Positions 8,887-19,039 of a stretch of DNA of 64,000 nt are shown here, one piece after another. The stretch is from Arthrobacter sp. Soil782 (GTDB lineage: Bacteria; Actinomycetota; Actinomycetes; Actinomycetales; Micrococcaceae), in assembly GCF_001428435.1 (NCBI RefSeq), contig NZ_LMSO01000007.1:62001-126000 (forward strand), read 5' to 3'. The position numbers were made by a program, and so were the translations under genes. Below the pieces are notes generated by a model. The model saw nothing but the letters and a program-made list of their open reading frames with translations, was not told the DNA's origin and ran no database searches. Position 1 is the first letter of the stretch; every line of letters starts with the position of its first letter.

Positions 8887-10256
8887 TGGTCAGCACGCCC
8901 ACCCGGCATCCGCGCCGGAGGCCGGCGGCGCGGCAACACTCCGGCAGCAGGGGCTCGTCCCGGGTCAACGCTTCTGGCAATCCTCCGGCGGATGCCATTG
9001 CGGCGCGCCCGGAGCGCAAGGGCGTTCTTGGTGCCTTCGGACGCATGTGGCGCTTTCTCGAGGGTTCGGACCGGCAGACCAGCGGCTCCAGCTATTACAT
9101 GATTCTCGGCGCCACGCTGGCGCTGACGGCCATCGGGCTCATGATGGTGCTCTCGGCGTCGTCTGTTGAATCGATCGCCAATGCAGCATCCACGGTCGAG
9201 CCCACTGATGAGGGCGCGATCGTCTTTGACTTCTTCTTCAAACAGAGCATGTATGCGGTGCTCGGCGTGGTGCTGATGCTCGTCCTGTCCAGATTGGGGC
9301 CGCGGGTTTTCAAGTTCCTTGCGTGGCCGGGGCTCGGCGTCGCGATTGTCCTGCTGGTACTGGTGCTGCTCATTGGCGAGAACATCAACGGAAACCAGAA
9401 CTGGATCCGGATCGGCAACCAATCTCTTCAGCCTTCAGAACCCGCAAAGCTCGCACTCGCGTTGTGGTGCGCTACTGTCCTGGAACGCAAGCGCGGCCTG
9501 ATCCGTGACTGGAAGCACGCGCTCATACCTGTAGCACCGCTCGGAGGAGTCATCCTCCTGCTCGTGATGCTGGGCGGTGACCTCGGTACAGCGATCATCC
9601 TCGGAATGATCATGGCAGCAGCGCTGTTTTTTGCCGGCGCACCAATGAAGCTGTTTACGCTGGTCGGCCTCCTCGGAATTGCCGGCGCTTTCGGCGCCAT
9701 CCTGCTCAACAGCACACGAAGTACCCGCATCCAGGCCTGGCTCAGATTGAACTGCGAAAGCGCGACGGATCCCTGTTTTCAAACGAACCAGGGGCTTTTC
9801 GCACTGGCGTCCGGGGGCTGGTGGGGAGTGGGAATCGGCCAGAGCCGGCAGAAGTGGAACTGGATCCCGGAAGCGCACAATGACTTCATCTTCGCCATCA
9901 TCGGTGAAGAGTTCGGGTTGATCGGTACCCTCGTAGTGATCGCGCTTTTCGGAATCCTCGCGGTGGCAACCCTCCGGGTGGCACGGCGTTACACCGACCC
10001 CTTCGTGCGCATCCTCATGGGCTCCATCCTCGTGTGGCTGATCGGCCAGGCCTTTGTGAACATCGGCATGGTCACGGGCGTTCTTCCCGTCATCGGTGTG
10101 CCGCTGCCATTCATCTCCTACGGCGGTTCTGCCCTCACCTTCACGCTTGCCGCCGTCGGTGTGCTCCTTGCCTTTGCGCGGCGGATGCCGCCCGCCGTGC
10201 CTGGCACCCCCGGACCGGCCGTCAGCTCCAACCAGACTTCTGCAAGCGACAAGTGA
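8886..10256 (+). CDS. ftsW: Septal peptidoglycan polymerase FtsW (SEDS family)
   Basis: A 456-residue SEDS-family glycosyltransferase with about ten membrane segments that polymerises lipid II at the septum with FtsI. A basic cytoplasmic N-terminal extension of about 70 residues precedes the first membrane segment. Conserved features include G-N-Q-N-W-I, P-S-E-P-A-K, G-G-D-L-G-T and [18 protein letters not shown], then P-F-I-S-Y-G-G-S near the C-terminus. The start overlaps the murD stop by one base and the stop overlaps the murG GTG. Confidence 0.96.
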   Translation: MVSTPTRHPRRRPAARQHSGSRGSSRVNASGNPPADAIAARPERKGVLGAFGRMWRFLEGSDRQTSGSSYYMILGATLALTAIGLMMVLSASSVESIANAASTVEPTDEGAIVFDFFFKQSMYAVLGVVLMLVLSRLGPRVFKFLAWPGLGVAIVLLVLVLLIGENINGNQNWIRIGNQSLQPSEPAKLALALWCATVLERKRGLIRDWKHALIPVAPLGGVILLLVMLGGDLGTAIILGMIMAAALFFAGAPMKLFTLVGLLGIAGAFGAILLNSTRSTRIQAWLRLNCESATDPCFQTNQGLFALASGGWWGVGIGQSRQKWNWIPEAHNDFIFAIIGEEFGLIGTLVVIALFGILAVATLRVARRYTDPFVRILMGSILVWLIGQAFVNIGMVTGVLPVIGVPLPFISYGGSALTFTLAAVGVLLAFARRMPPAVPGTPGPAVSSNQTSASDK

Positions 10257-11389
10257 AAGATCAAGAGAACCCATTGACTGAATCTGCTGCCCTGTCGGTC
10301 GTGCTCGCCGGCGGGGGAACTGCCGGGCACATCAGCCCACTGCTCGCCATTGCACGAGCTCTGGTCGAGGCCCGCCCGGACGCCCGGGTGCTTGCCGTCG
10401 GAACGGCCGCAGGAATGGAGACCCGCCTTGTTCCTGCGGCCGGTTTCCGGCTGGAAACGATTGAACGGGTGCCCATGCCCCGCCGTCCGTCCGTCGATCT
10501 GTTGAAACTGCCGGTCCGTCTGGTCCGGGCCGTGCGGCAGGCGCTGAGGATTATCGACGCGGCGCAGGCTGACGTCGTCGTCGGGGTTGGCGGGTATGTG
10601 TCCACGCCGCTCTATCTTGCGGCCTGGATCCGCCGCGTTCCCGTGGCCATCCATGAAGCTAATGCCCGCCCCGGCCTGGCCAACCGGCTTGGCGCGCGTA
10701 TTGCCCGGAGCGTTGCGGTGGCATTCCGCGGCACCGGACTGCCGGACGAGCAATGGGTGGGCATGCCCATGCGGCGGGAGATTTCCACCCTGGACCGGGC
10801 GGCCGCCCGTCGGAAAGCGCGGGTAAGCCTTGGGCTGGACCCGGATCGTGCAACGCTCATCGTGACCGGCGGTTCCTCCGGCGCTGCGAGCATCAACCGG
10901 GCGGTCGCCGCAGCGGCGCCAAAAATGGTCGACGACGCAGCGCAGGTACAGGTGCTTCATATCACCGGACGCGGCAAGCAGGTTCCCGGCCCCGACGGCG
11001 CGCTCCTTGCTGTCGAGGGGTACCGGCAGGTCGAATATGTGGACGGTATGGAGAACGTCTACGCGGCGGCAGACCTGCTGTTGGCGCGTGCAGGCGCAGC
11101 AACCGTCTGTGAAGTTGCGGCAGTCGGGTTGCCCACTGTGTTCGTGCCCTTGCCGCACGGAAACGGTGAGCAGCGGCGAAACGCTTCGGGGCTGGTGGAC
11201 GCAGGCGCCGCCCTCATGATCGAGGATGCGCAGCTTACTGGTGACTGGCTGCTTACCGAAGCCCTGCCGCTGGTGCAGGACCCTGTGCGTCTCGAGAACA
11301 TGTCCCGCGCCGCGGCGCCGCTCGGTGTGCGCGACGCGGACGTCCGCATGGCGGAGCTCATCATCGACGCCGCGGGAGGCCGCTCATGA
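10253..11389 (+). CDS. murG: UDP-GlcNAc:lipid I transferase MurG
   Basis: A 378-residue GT-B glycosyltransferase, peripheral to the membrane, that adds GlcNAc to lipid I to make lipid II. The Gly-rich loop [12 protein letters not shown] is at the N-terminus, H-E-A-N-A-R-P-G near residue 135, and the donor-binding region V-T-G-G-S-S-G-A near 205. The open frame extends upstream into ftsW, but GTG 10253 overlaps the ftsW stop as GTGA and gives the family length. TTG 10274 is an alternative. The stop overlaps the murC ATG. Confidence 0.94.
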   Translation: MKDQENPLTESAALSVVLAGGGTAGHISPLLAIARALVEARPDARVLAVGTAAGMETRLVPAAGFRLETIERVPMPRRPSVDLLKLPVRLVRAVRQALRIIDAAQADVVVGVGGYVSTPLYLAAWIRRVPVAIHEANARPGLANRLGARIARSVAVAFRGTGLPDEQWVGMPMRREISTLDRAAARRKARVSLGLDPDRATLIVTGGSSGAASINRAVAAAAPKMVDDAAQVQVLHITGRGKQVPGPDGALLAVEGYRQVEYVDGMENVYAAADLLLARAGAATVCEVAAVGLPTVFVPLPHGNGEQRRNASGLVDAGAALMIEDAQLTGDWLLTEALPLVQDPVRLENMSRAAAPLGVRDADVRMAELIIDAAGGRS

Positions 11390-12789
11390 ATGCAGTTATC
11401 CAGGATCTCGGCCGGGTCCATTTCATTGGGCTCGGCGGAGCGGGCATGTCCGCTGTGGCGCGGGTCCTCCTCGGCCGCTCAGTAGCGGTGTCAGGGTCCG
11501 ATGCCGCTGACTCGCGCGGTCTGCAGGCTCTCGCCGCGCTGGGCGCAACGGTGCACGTCGGCCACGAGGGAGCGAACGTCGGTGCCGCAGATACCGTGGT
11601 GGTTTCCAGCGCAATCCGGGAGACCAACCCCGAGCTCGTTGAAGCAAAAACGCGCGGCCTGCGCGTCCTGCATCGTTCGGAAGCGCTTGCCGCCGCGATG
11701 GACGGGCGGAAAGTGGTTGCTGTTGCCGGCACGCATGGCAAAACCACGACGACGGCGATGATCACCGTCATGCTGCAGGCCGCCGGAACCCGTCCATCGT
11801 TTGCGATCGGTGGGGACGTCGCGGCGCTTGGAGTCAACGCTGAATGGGCGGATGGGGAAGTCTTCGTGGCGGAGGCAGATGAGTCGGACGGCTCTTTCCT
11901 TAACTACCGTCCTCACGTTGGCGTTGTCACCAACGTGGAGGCGGATCACCTGGACCACTATGGGTCCGCTGCTGCAGTATATGAATCGTTCGATCGGTTC
12001 GCTGCGCTGCTGCCGGCCGACGACGGTGTGTTGGTAGCATGCCGTGACGACGACGGCGCTGCCGCCCTGGCGGCGCGAATCGCCGGATCCCGCCGGGTGC
12101 GGACCTACGGCTACTGTGCCGGCGCAGACGTTCGAATCAGCAACACCCGCGCGCTCGGCAGCACGTCGAACAGCGTCCTTTCCTTCTCTATCGATGGACT
12201 CGACAGCCAGCAGGAACTCCAGCTCGGGGTGCCCGGGCGGCACAATGTCCTGAATGCGGCAGCGGCGTTCAGCGTCGGGTTGGAGTTGGGCGTGGATCCG
12301 GCTGCTGCTGCCGCGGGCCTCGCATCCTTCTCCGGTGCTGCCAGACGGTTCGAGGCTAAGGGTGAAGGAGGCGGTGTGCGCGTCTTCGATGACTACGCCC
12401 ATCACCCCACGGAGGTGGCGGCCGCGCTGGGCGCTGCCCGGACCGTCGCGGGAGACCACCGCGTGCACGTCCTGTTTCAACCGCACCTGTTCTCCCGCAC
12501 TCAGGAGTTTGCCAAGGAGTTCGCCGGCGCTCTGTCACTGGCTGATACGGTGCGCGTGCTTGACATCTATGCCGCAAGGGAAGACCCGGTGAAGGGAGTG
12601 ACGAGCCGGCTCATCAGCGACCGGCTCACGGTTCCGGGCGGGTACGCGCCCGATGCAGACGAGGCACTGCGGGAGATGGTCGTTACGGCGCAGAGCGGTG
12701 ACATCATCCTGACGGTCGGAGCAGGCGACGTTACCCGCTTCGGTCCGCTGCTGGTTGACCTCCTTGCAGGAAAGGGGCATCCACAGTGA
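11386..12789 (+). CDS. murC: UDP-N-acetylmuramate--L-alanine ligase MurC
   Basis: A 467-residue Mur ligase that adds the first amino acid, L-alanine, to UDP-MurNAc. Signatures are the N-terminal [11 protein letters not shown] nucleotide fold, the ATP loop [10 protein letters not shown], the E-A-D-E-S-D-G-S-F segment and the D-D-Y-A-H-H-P-T-E motif of the C-terminal domain. It sits between murG and ftsQ and overlaps both by 4 bases. No ddl gene lies between murC and ftsQ here. Confidence 0.96.
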   Translation: MNAVIQDLGRVHFIGLGGAGMSAVARVLLGRSVAVSGSDAADSRGLQALAALGATVHVGHEGANVGAADTVVVSSAIRETNPELVEAKTRGLRVLHRSEALAAAMDGRKVVAVAGTHGKTTTTAMITVMLQAAGTRPSFAIGGDVAALGVNAEWADGEVFVAEADESDGSFLNYRPHVGVVTNVEADHLDHYGSAAAVYESFDRFAALLPADDGVLVACRDDDGAAALAARIAGSRRVRTYGYCAGADVRISNTRALGSTSNSVLSFSIDGLDSQQELQLGVPGRHNVLNAAAAFSVGLELGVDPAAAAAGLASFSGAARRFEAKGEGGGVRVFDDYAHHPTEVAAALGAARTVAGDHRVHVLFQPHLFSRTQEFAKEFAGALSLADTVRVLDIYAAREDPVKGVTSRLISDRLTVPGGYAPDADEALREMVVTAQSGDIILTVGAGDVTRFGPLLVDLLAGKGHPQ

Positions 12790-13688
12790 CAGCACGTCCT
12801 CCGCGGAAGCCGGGCAGGGCATCCACGCCGGCCAACACAGCGTCGGGAAATGAAACCATCACCGCTGAGAAGCAGGTGTACCCTCCTCAGTCCAGCAGAA
12901 TGCGGGGAAGCAGAATATCCGCATCGAAAGAAGCACCTGTTGCCCTGTTGGACCGCGAAGACGACGACGGCACTGTCATCGCCTTTCCGGAACCTCCCGG
13001 CCGCCGGCGCAGGAGGTGGTGGCTGACGGGCATCATCTCGACGGTGCTGATCGTCGCGGGCGTAATCGCCTATCTGGTGTTCTCACCGGCGCTTGCAGTA
13101 CGTTCCCTCGAGGTGCAGGGGAACCAATTGGTACCGGAGGACCAGATCACGGCGGCACTGGAGCCCCTGATGGGAACGTCTCTGACCCAGATCGGGGACG
13201 ACGACGTGCGCACACTGCTAAAAGGGTTCGCTCCGATCGAGAATATCTCCGTGGCCGCGGCACCACCGTCCACCCTGAGGGTGACTGTCACAGAGCGCAC
13301 CCCTGTTGCAATCCTTGAGAGCGGCGGTAAGTACATCCTCATAGACGCAGAAGGCCGGCAGCTCACCACGGTCACTGACAGGAAGTCCGTTGCCTTGCCC
13401 CTCATTGACGGAGGTACGAATGCCGTCAACAGTGCAGTCTTCTCGTCAATTACCGATGTTCTTGCCGCGCTGCCCGCAGCTATCCGGGAGCGCCTGGTCC
13501 ACGCATCGGCAAAGTCAATCGACTCCGTTGAGCTGAAGCTGACGGACGGAAAAACAATTTTCTGGGGGAGTGCCGAGGAGAACGAGGCAAAGGCCCGTGT
13601 CATCGCCGCGCTGCTTACTCTTCCGCAGCAGGATGCGCCGGTGAGCGTCTACGACGTAAGCACGCCATCGAGGCCGGTAACCCGATGA
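12786..13688 (+). CDS. ftsQ: Division protein FtsQ
   Basis: A 300-residue bitopic divisome protein. A long, basic and disordered cytoplasmic N-terminus (about 1-75) ends in an R-R-R-R-W patch. One membrane segment follows (about 78-98), then an extracytoplasmic POTRA domain beginning A-V-R-S-L-E-V-Q-G-N (about 103-172) and the beta domain. FtsQ bridges FtsL/FtsB to the rest of the divisome. The start overlaps the murC stop. It is the last gene of the tightly coupled series: 178 non-coding bases with promoter-like features separate it from ftsZ. Confidence 0.93.
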   Translation: MTARPPRKPGRASTPANTASGNETITAEKQVYPPQSSRMRGSRISASKEAPVALLDREDDDGTVIAFPEPPGRRRRRWWLTGIISTVLIVAGVIAYLVFSPALAVRSLEVQGNQLVPEDQITAALEPLMGTSLTQIGDDDVRTLLKGFAPIENISVAAAPPSTLRVTVTERTPVAILESGGKYILIDAEGRQLTTVTDRKSVALPLIDGGTNAVNSAVFSSITDVLAALPAAIRERLVHASAKSIDSVELKLTDGKTIFWGSAEENEAKARVIAALLTLPQQDAPVSVYDVSTPSRPVTR

Positions 13689-13758
13689 GTTTTCCGACAC
13701 GCGGGAGTGGTCATTGCATGCCGGTGGCCGGGCACCTAGCGTCTCAATAAGAAACTAC

Positions 13759-13811
13759 TTGACATAACATTAACTTTCAACCTGAAGGTGAATGTTAGCA
13801 AGTTGAAGGTT
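13759..13811 (+). promoter_or_regulatory. AT-rich ftsZ leader with interleaved dyads
   Basis: In the ftsQ-ftsZ gap a TTGACA hexamer (13759-13764) is followed at once by two dyads: TAACATT (13765-13771) with AATGTTA (13791-13797), and 13772-13781 with 13802-13811 (10 pairs, one G-U in RNA). Each dyad encloses one arm of the other, so as RNA they would be a pseudoknot or mutually exclusive; as DNA they could be an operator. I see no clear -10 hexamer at 16-18 bases from the TTGACA. Confidence 0.5.
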
Positions 13812-13866
13812 GGAACCTCCAGCCCATAACCCAACCAGCGCACAGATCGAACAAGGGACACAGGAC

Positions 13867-15066
13867 GTGGCAGCACCGCAGAATTACTTGGCCGTCATCA
13901 AGGTCGTCGGCATCGGCGGCGGTGGCGTGAACGCCGTCAACCGAATGATCGAGGTTGGCCTGCGCGGCGTGGAGTTCATCGCCATCAACACTGACGCGCA
14001 GGCACTACTCATGAGCGACGCCGATGTGAAGCTCGACGTCGGACGCGAACTCACCCGTGGACTGGGCGCCGGAGCTGATCCGGAAGTGGGCCGGAAGGCG
14101 GCCGAAGATCACGCCGAGGAGATTGAGGAAGTCATCCGCGGCGCGGACATGGTGTTCGTGACCGCAGGAGAAGGCGGCGGCACCGGTACCGGCGGCGCAC
14201 CCGTCGTCGCGCGGATTGCGCGTTCCCTTGGTGCGTTGACCATCGGCGTAGTGACCCGGCCGTTCACGTTCGAAGGTCGCCGGCGCTCCAACCAGGCAGA
14301 AACCGGTATCGACACACTTCGAGATGAAGTCGACACGCTGATCGTCATTCCGAATGACCGTCTTCTGTCCATCAGCGACCGCAACGTTTCCATGCTTGAC
14401 GCGTTCCGCTCAGCGGACCAGGTGCTGCTCTCGGGTGTCCAGGGCATCACGGACCTCATCACTACGCCGGGCCTGATCAACCTCGACTTCGCAGACGTGA
14501 AGTCGGTCATGCAGGGCGCAGGTTCGGCTCTCATGGGCATTGGCTCCGCCCGCGGTGAGGATCGTGCAGTCAAGGCAGCGGAACTGGCGATCGCCTCGCC
14601 GCTCCTCGAAGCTTCCATCGACGGCGCCCACGGCGTTCTGCTGTCCATTCAGGGCGGATCGGATCTCGGGCTGTTCGAAATCAACGAGGCAGCGCGCCTC
14701 GTGCAGGAAGTTGCGCACCCGGAGGCAAACATCATCTTCGGTGCCGTGATCGACGACGCGCTGGGAGACGAGGCGCGGGTCACGGTTATCGCAGCAGGTT
14801 TCGATCAGGTAGATGCCACGTCGCAACCAGCAGCGCCCGCGGCAAAGCCGGCCTCAGCTCCCGCCATCGGGCGCGAGTCCGCACCGGCTCCGCAGACCGT
14901 CGCGGCAGGAGCAGGCTACGGTTCGTGGTCGCAGCACTCGTCCAACGGACGAGGCAACGATGTTCCGGGTGACGCCGGGTTCGATGTGGACCTGCCGGCC
15001 GTCGTCGAGCCTGACTACTCGACCGGACGTTCCGATGACCTGGACGTTCCCGATTTCCTGAAGTAG
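13867..15066 (+). CDS. ftsZ: Cell division GTPase FtsZ
   Basis: A 399-residue tubulin-like GTPase that polymerises into the Z ring. The N-terminal nucleotide-binding glycines ([10 protein letters not shown]) and the tubulin signature G-G-G-T-G-T-G at residues 103-109 are intact. The T7 loop (N-L-D-F-A-D-V-K) supplies catalytic aspartate. A variable linker of about 80 residues leads to the C-terminal peptide [10 protein letters not shown], which docks SepF and other anchors. GTG 13867 gives the standard actinobacterial start A-A-P-Q-N-Y-L; an upstream in-frame TTG at 13810 would add 19 unlikely residues. Confidence 0.97.
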   Translation: MAAPQNYLAVIKVVGIGGGGVNAVNRMIEVGLRGVEFIAINTDAQALLMSDADVKLDVGRELTRGLGAGADPEVGRKAAEDHAEEIEEVIRGADMVFVTAGEGGGTGTGGAPVVARIARSLGALTIGVVTRPFTFEGRRRSNQAETGIDTLRDEVDTLIVIPNDRLLSISDRNVSMLDAFRSADQVLLSGVQGITDLITTPGLINLDFADVKSVMQGAGSALMGIGSARGEDRAVKAAELAIASPLLEASIDGAHGVLLSIQGGSDLGLFEINEAARLVQEVAHPEANIIFGAVIDDALGDEARVTVIAAGFDQVDATSQPAAPAAKPASAPAIGRESAPAPQTVAAGAGYGSWSQHSSNGRGNDVPGDAGFDVDLPAVVEPDYSTGRSDDLDVPDFLK

Positions 15067-15069
15067 ACG

Positions 15070-15786
15070 TTGTTCTTCTGGACATCGCTCGTAGCGCCCG
15101 GCATCCGGGTTGCCTTCACTGATCGTGGCGCGGGAAACCTCGCTCCGCGAATCGGGGGCAACCCGGATGCCGCCGTTCGTTCCAGGCAGGCGCTGGAGCT
15201 TGAACTCGGAACTGGTCCTGGTTCACTCCATTTCATGAACCAGAGCCACTCGACCGTCGTAGCAGAGGCAGAAACCGGCATTGTGCCCGACGCTGATGCT
15301 CTGGTGAGCCCGACCGGCACGGACCCACTTGCCGTCCTCGTTGCCGACTGCGTACCGGTGGTGCTCGTCGGGTTCGGGGCTCAAAGTGACCACGTGACGG
15401 CGGTCATCCACGCCGGCCGACGAGGCGTTGAAGGAAACATAGCAGCACGAACGGTCGCTGAACTGCAGCGTCACGGGGCAGAATCAATCTCCGCGTGGAT
15501 CGGCCCATCCGTGTGTGGCCAGTGCTACGAGGTGCCGGAGGACATGCGCGAGGAGGTAGTCAAGGCTGTGCCGCTGACTTTTTGCAGCACACGCCGGGGG
15601 ACGCCTGCTCTCAACCTCGCTGCCGGTGTGGGCGGTCAACTTGAGGCACTGGGGGTCTCCGTGAAGGATCTTGGCGGGGGCGGCAATCCATGCACGCTTG
15701 AGAACGAACGACTGTTCTCTCATCGTGCCGTGAGGGAAGGCAGGCCCGCGGGCCGTCTGGCGGGGTTGGTGTGGCGGGATGCCTGA
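15070..15786 (+). CDS. pgeF: YfiH/PgeF family multicopper-type polyphenol oxidase or purine nucleosidase
   Basis: A 238-residue protein of the YfiH (DUF152) family. The zinc or copper ligands are present: His in N-Q-S-H-S (near residue 59), Cys in A-D-C-V-P (near 95) and His in V-I-H-A-G-R-R-G (near 117). E. coli YfiH has been linked to peptidoglycan editing, and related proteins act on adenosine and other purine nucleosides, so the true substrate here is open. The TTG start lies 3 bases after ftsZ, and this ftsZ-adjacent position is common in actinobacteria. It overlaps yggS by 8 bases. Confidence 0.88.
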   Translation: MFFWTSLVAPGIRVAFTDRGAGNLAPRIGGNPDAAVRSRQALELELGTGPGSLHFMNQSHSTVVAEAETGIVPDADALVSPTGTDPLAVLVADCVPVVLVGFGAQSDHVTAVIHAGRRGVEGNIAARTVAELQRHGAESISAWIGPSVCGQCYEVPEDMREEVVKAVPLTFCSTRRGTPALNLAAGVGGQLEALGVSVKDLGGGGNPCTLENERLFSHRAVREGRPAGRLAGLVWRDA

Positions 15787-16528
15787 CACCACGGGAAGGC
15801 GCGCCGAACTGGAGGCCAACCTCAGGCGGGTCAACAAACGGATTGATGACGCTATCGCGGCATGCGGAGGCAGGAACAGGCCCACGCTCATTGTCGTGAC
15901 CAAGTTCTTCCCGCCCGAGGACCTTCTCCTGCTCCGTGAGCTCGGGGTTCGGGACGTCGGTGAGAACCGCGACCAGGAGGCTGCTGTCAAAGCCCGGGAG
16001 GTTCCGGATCCAGAACTGCGCTGGCACTTCATCGGCCAACTGCAGACCAACAAGGCCCGCTCGGTTGCGGGCTACGCCCACTCCGTGCACTCCGTCGACC
16101 GCAGCTCCCTCGTGCGCGCTCTGGAAAAAGCGATGGCAGGTCGCGCCGAACATCCAAATTCGTCTGCGGGAGGAACTAGGCGCGGCCGTCCTGCAGTGCT
16201 GGACTGCTTCGTCCAGGTCAACCTGTCAGCCGAGGGCACCGGTCGCGGAGGAGCCCATCCTTCTGATGCGCTTGAAGTTGCCGCGCGGATTCATGACAGC
16301 AATCACTTGCGCTTGGCGGGAGTGATGGCCGTTGCGCCGCTTGGCGGGGACCCCCGCGAGGCCTTCAGTCGGCTCGCTGACCTATCCTCGGAGCTCGTCT
16401 CCCGTTATCCGGCGGCAAGCGGCATCTCGGCTGGGATGAGCGGTGACCTTGAACATGCTGTCGCGGCCGGTGCGACACACCTTCGCATCGGCTCAGATGT
16501 CCTCGGTGCCCGCCCGCCCGTGGGGTAG
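15779..16528 (+). CDS. yggS: YggS/YlmE family PLP homeostasis protein
   Basis: A 249-residue TIM-barrel protein that carries pyridoxal phosphate without known catalytic activity and buffers PLP and amino-acid pools. The PLP lysine lies in L-I-V-V-T-K-F-F near residue 42. Other signatures are G-E-N-R-D-Q-E, W-H-F-I-G-Q-L-Q-T-N-K near 82 and G-M-S-G-D-L-E-H-A near the C-terminus, with phosphate-binding R-I-G-S. It overlaps pgeF and precedes sepF in the conserved ftsZ-downstream block. Confidence 0.92.
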   Translation: MPDTTGRRAELEANLRRVNKRIDDAIAACGGRNRPTLIVVTKFFPPEDLLLLRELGVRDVGENRDQEAAVKAREVPDPELRWHFIGQLQTNKARSVAGYAHSVHSVDRSSLVRALEKAMAGRAEHPNSSAGGTRRGRPAVLDCFVQVNLSAEGTGRGGAHPSDALEVAARIHDSNHLRLAGVMAVAPLGGDPREAFSRLADLSSELVSRYPAASGISAGMSGDLEHAVAAGATHLRIGSDVLGARPPVG

Positions 16529-16640
16529 CGTCAACGCTGTAACCGCGGGGAATCTCAGGAGGTGCCTGGGCGGTGTTGAATCACACCTTGCTTTACATTC
16601 TGCATGACGGATGCAGGACGAAGGACTGACAGGAGCAACC

Positions 16641-17156
16641 ATGGCTGGCGCACTGCGCAAGACAATGATTTACCTTGGGCTCGCCGACGGTGACGAGCAC
16701 TACGAGCCCGAGCCAAAGACATCCCACAGCAGGAATGAGGACTACTCCGTGGACTACGACCGTGACGAGCGCCATGTCGAGGCCGCGCCGGCAGCAAAGG
16801 CGGCTCCGGATGAGTATCGTGCTCCGGTCACGCCTATCAAGCGGGCGCAGTCTGCACGCGAGGACGCTTCATCGCTTCGCCAGATCACCACGGTGCACCC
16901 GCGCTCCTACAATGACGCGAAGATCATCGGAGAAAGCTTCCGCGACGGCATTCCTGTGATCATGAACGTCACGGACATGGGCGAGGGAGACGCCAAGCGG
17001 CTGGTGGACTTCTCGGCCGGACTCGTCTTCGGCCTTCATGGGTCGATCGAGCGTGTCACCAACAAGGTATTCCTGCTGTCGCCGTCCTACATCGAGGTCC
17101 TCGGGGAGGATCAGAAGACCAGCGACGGTCAAGCGAGTTTCTTCAATCAAAGCTGA
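16641..17156 (+). CDS. sepF: SepF, membrane anchor of FtsZ
   Basis: A 171-residue division protein. The N-terminus ([14 protein letters not shown]) is an amphipathic membrane-binding helix. An acidic, His-containing linker (about 20-75) leads to the SepF core (about 80-160), including V-I-M-N-V-T-D-M and [11 protein letters not shown]. SepF ties the FtsZ C-terminal peptide to the membrane; actinobacteria lack FtsA, which fits its absence here. ATG 16641 is chosen for the AGGAG ribosome site 5 bases upstream; an upstream in-frame start at 16611 lacks this. Confidence 0.95.
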   Translation: MAGALRKTMIYLGLADGDEHYEPEPKTSHSRNEDYSVDYDRDERHVEAAPAAKAAPDEYRAPVTPIKRAQSAREDASSLRQITTVHPRSYNDAKIIGESFRDGIPVIMNVTDMGEGDAKRLVDFSAGLVFGLHGSIERVTNKVFLLSPSYIEVLGEDQKTSDGQASFFNQS

Positions 17157-17213
17157 CACTGTTTACTGGTACTCGTAACTATTCCGTTCATGCCAGAGGA
17201 CTGTGACTGACAC

Positions 17214-17507
17214 GTGAGCTTGGTCTTCGCCCTGATCTACTTGGTGCTGATGCTGTTCCAGCTCGCGCTGATCATTCGTATTGTTTATGACGCCGTTCAA
17301 ATGTTTGCCCGCAACTGGCGCCCCAGACGGCTGGCGCTTGTTCTTGCATCCATGGTGTACGCGGTGACGGATCCGCCTATCCGGCTTTTTCGCCGGCTCA
17401 TCCCCCCGCTCCGGTTGGGTGGCGTTTCGCTCGACCTCGCATTCATCGTGGTGTTCCTGGGGGCTACTATCCTCAAGGCAATTGCAGGTTCATTGGCAAC
17501 GGCTTGA
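17214..17507 (+). CDS. YggT family membrane protein
   Basis: A 97-residue protein with two strongly hydrophobic segments (about 1-25 and 72-95) separated by a basic region with the conserved V-T-D-P-P-I-R-L-F-R-R-L-I-P-P motif. Members sit between sepF and divIVA in many actinobacteria, where they are thought to help divisome or envelope function; the molecular role is unproven. A GTG start is used. The 57 bases after sepF hold no clear terminator, so it is likely co-transcribed. Confidence 0.9.
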   Translation: MSLVFALIYLVLMLFQLALIIRIVYDAVQMFARNWRPRRLALVLASMVYAVTDPPIRLFRRLIPPLRLGGVSLDLAFIVVFLGATILKAIAGSLATA

Positions 17508-17659
17508 TCCGGTTAGTTTTCGAGACCTAAAAGATATACGCTGAATCACATATTGGTGTGAAGCAGGAGGTTTTGCCTCCACAAGCATGTCCACAATTCG
17601 GTAACGTTGTCAGGTCTGCTCGACAGGCGGCTTCGACTAAATCCATATGAGGTGACCAG

Positions 17660-18316
17660 ATGGCCCTGACGCCAGAAGATGTTGTCAACAAGCGGTTTCA
17701 GCCCACCAAGTTCCGTGAAGGCTATGACCAGGACGAGGTGGACGACTTCCTCGACGAGATCGTCGTGGAACTGCGTCGTCTGAACCAGGAAAACGACGAT
17801 CTTCGCCGCCAGCTCTCGGAAGTTTCCACGGGCACAGCGCAGAACGCCGCTGTCCCTGCTCCGGTGGCCGCCAGCACCGCTACCGAAGAGGTCCGCGAGG
17901 AGGAAAAGCCTGAGGAGCCCAAGGTGGAGGCACCGAAGGCTGAGGAGCGCCCGGCTGCCCAGCCGGTTGCCGCCGCTGCACCTGTCCAGCAGGGCGGCAC
18001 CGCGGAATCTGCGGCGGGTGTCCTCGCGATGGCGCAGAAGCTTCATGACGAGTACGTCAACGCCGGCGTTGAGCAGCGCGACAAAATCATCGCCGAAGCG
18101 CAGATCGAAGCCAGTGGCCTCGTCAATGACGCTCAGGAAAAGAGCCGCAAGGTACTCGGCGCGCTGGAGCAGCAGAAGGCAGTCCTCGAGCGCAAGGTCG
18201 AGCAGCTGCGTAGCTTCGAGCGTGACTACCGGTCCCGTCTGAAGGCATACATCGAAGGTCAGCTACGGGACCTTGATTCCCGCGGTTCCGTTGCATCTGA
18301 AACTGCAGACGCCTAA
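17660..18316 (+). CDS. divIVA: DivIVA/Wag31 polar scaffold
   Basis: A 218-residue coiled-coil protein that binds negatively curved membrane at poles and septa and organises polar growth and chromosome anchoring in actinobacteria. The conserved N-terminal domain (about 1-60: T-P-E-D-V-V-N-K-R-F, then F-R-E-G-Y-D-Q-D-E-V-D-D-F-L) is followed by an Ala/Pro/Glu-rich linker (about 65-115) and a long coiled coil (about 125-205). A GAGGTGA ribosome site lies 6-7 bases before ATG 17660. The 152 bases upstream contain a small GGAGG/CCTCC hairpin (17566-17580). A strong hairpin follows the gene. Confidence 0.95.
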   Translation: MALTPEDVVNKRFQPTKFREGYDQDEVDDFLDEIVVELRRLNQENDDLRRQLSEVSTGTAQNAAVPAPVAASTATEEVREEEKPEEPKVEAPKAEERPAAQPVAAAAPVQQGGTAESAAGVLAMAQKLHDEYVNAGVEQRDKIIAEAQIEASGLVNDAQEKSRKVLGALEQQKAVLERKVEQLRSFERDYRSRLKAYIEGQLRDLDSRGSVASETADA

Positions 18317-18334
18317 GCAGGATCCTAAGCTCAC

Positions 18335-18369
18335 GAGGCCAGTCGCCGGTTTATCCGGCGGCTGGCCTC
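18335..18369 (+). terminator. Terminator hairpin after divIVA
   Basis: A 15-bp stem (18335-18349 with 18355-18369, one G-U pair) and a 5-base loop follow divIVA by 18 bases. There is no T-run, as is common in high-GC actinobacteria. It probably ends the division-cluster transcript before lspA. Confidence 0.75.
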
Positions 18370-18394
18370 TGCCGTACCCTGAGTAGAGAGCCAA

Positions 18395-19039
18395 GTGTCC
18401 ACTGCCGCCTCTTCGGCGCGTACAACTGAAAGCACCATGACCGAGCACCCTTCCGTCTCAGGCCCCGATTCGGGCCGGTCGCACCGCAAGCACGGCAAAC
18501 GCATCGGAGCCCGCTACGCGCTGCTTCTGGTTGCATTCGCACTGGTCGCCTACATCATCGATCAGCTGACCAAAATCTGGGTCGTTTCCACCATGGTGGA
18601 GGGTCAGATCACCGAGGTGCTGCCGCCCGTGCTGAGCTGGCATTTCATTCGCAATTCCGGGGCGGCGTTTTCCATCGGAACAGAGATCACTTGGGTCTTC
18701 ACCATCATTCAGGCCCTCGTATCCATTGCGATCATCACGCAGATCGGTAAGGTCGCTTCAAAAGGCTGGGCTGTTGCACTGGGATTGGTATTGGGCGGCG
18801 CCGTAGGGAACCTCACGGACCGGTTGTTTCGTGAGCCCACATTTGGTCAGGGGCATGTCGTCGACTTCATCGCGCTGCCGAATTTCGCTATTTTCAACAT
18901 CGCGGACATCGCCGTGGTCAGTGGAGTCATTCTCATTTGTCTGCTGACACTGCGGGGCATCGGCATGGACGGCCTACGCAGCAACGAGGAGCGGGAGGAC
19001 CCGGACACTGCCGAGGTGGCTGATGATGAGCGCCCGTAG
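18395..19039 (+). CDS. lspA: Signal peptidase II (lipoprotein) LspA
   Basis: A 214-residue membrane aspartyl protease that removes the signal peptide from diacylated prolipoproteins. Four membrane segments lie between about 45 and 195. The catalytic aspartates are in G-N-L-T-D-R-L-F and [11 protein letters not shown], and R-N-S-G-A-A-F-S is also conserved. GTG 18395 gives a 40-residue Ser/His-rich N-terminal extension; ATG 18437 (M-T-E-H-P-S) is a plausible shorter start. It overlaps rluD by 17 bases, so the two are likely one unit. Confidence 0.95.
   Translation: MSTAASSARTTESTMTEHPSVSGPDSGRSHRKHGKRIGARYALLLVAFALVAYIIDQLTKIWVVSTMVEGQITEVLPPVLSWHFIRNSGAAFSIGTEITWVFTIIQALVSIAIITQIGKVASKGWAVALGLVLGGAVGNLTDRLFREPTFGQGHVVDFIALPNFAIFNIADIAVVSGVILICLLTLRGIGMDGLRSNEEREDPDTAEVADDERP

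Noticed and set aside
10118-11158. A 346-codon open frame antisense to murG
   Set aside because: It is a shadow of ftsW/murG with no ribosome site or domain.
13810-13866. A 19-residue N-terminal extension of FtsZ from TTG 13810
   Set aside because: FtsZ normally begins at A-A-P-Q-N-Y-L after GTG 13867, and the extension overlaps the leader dyad arm.
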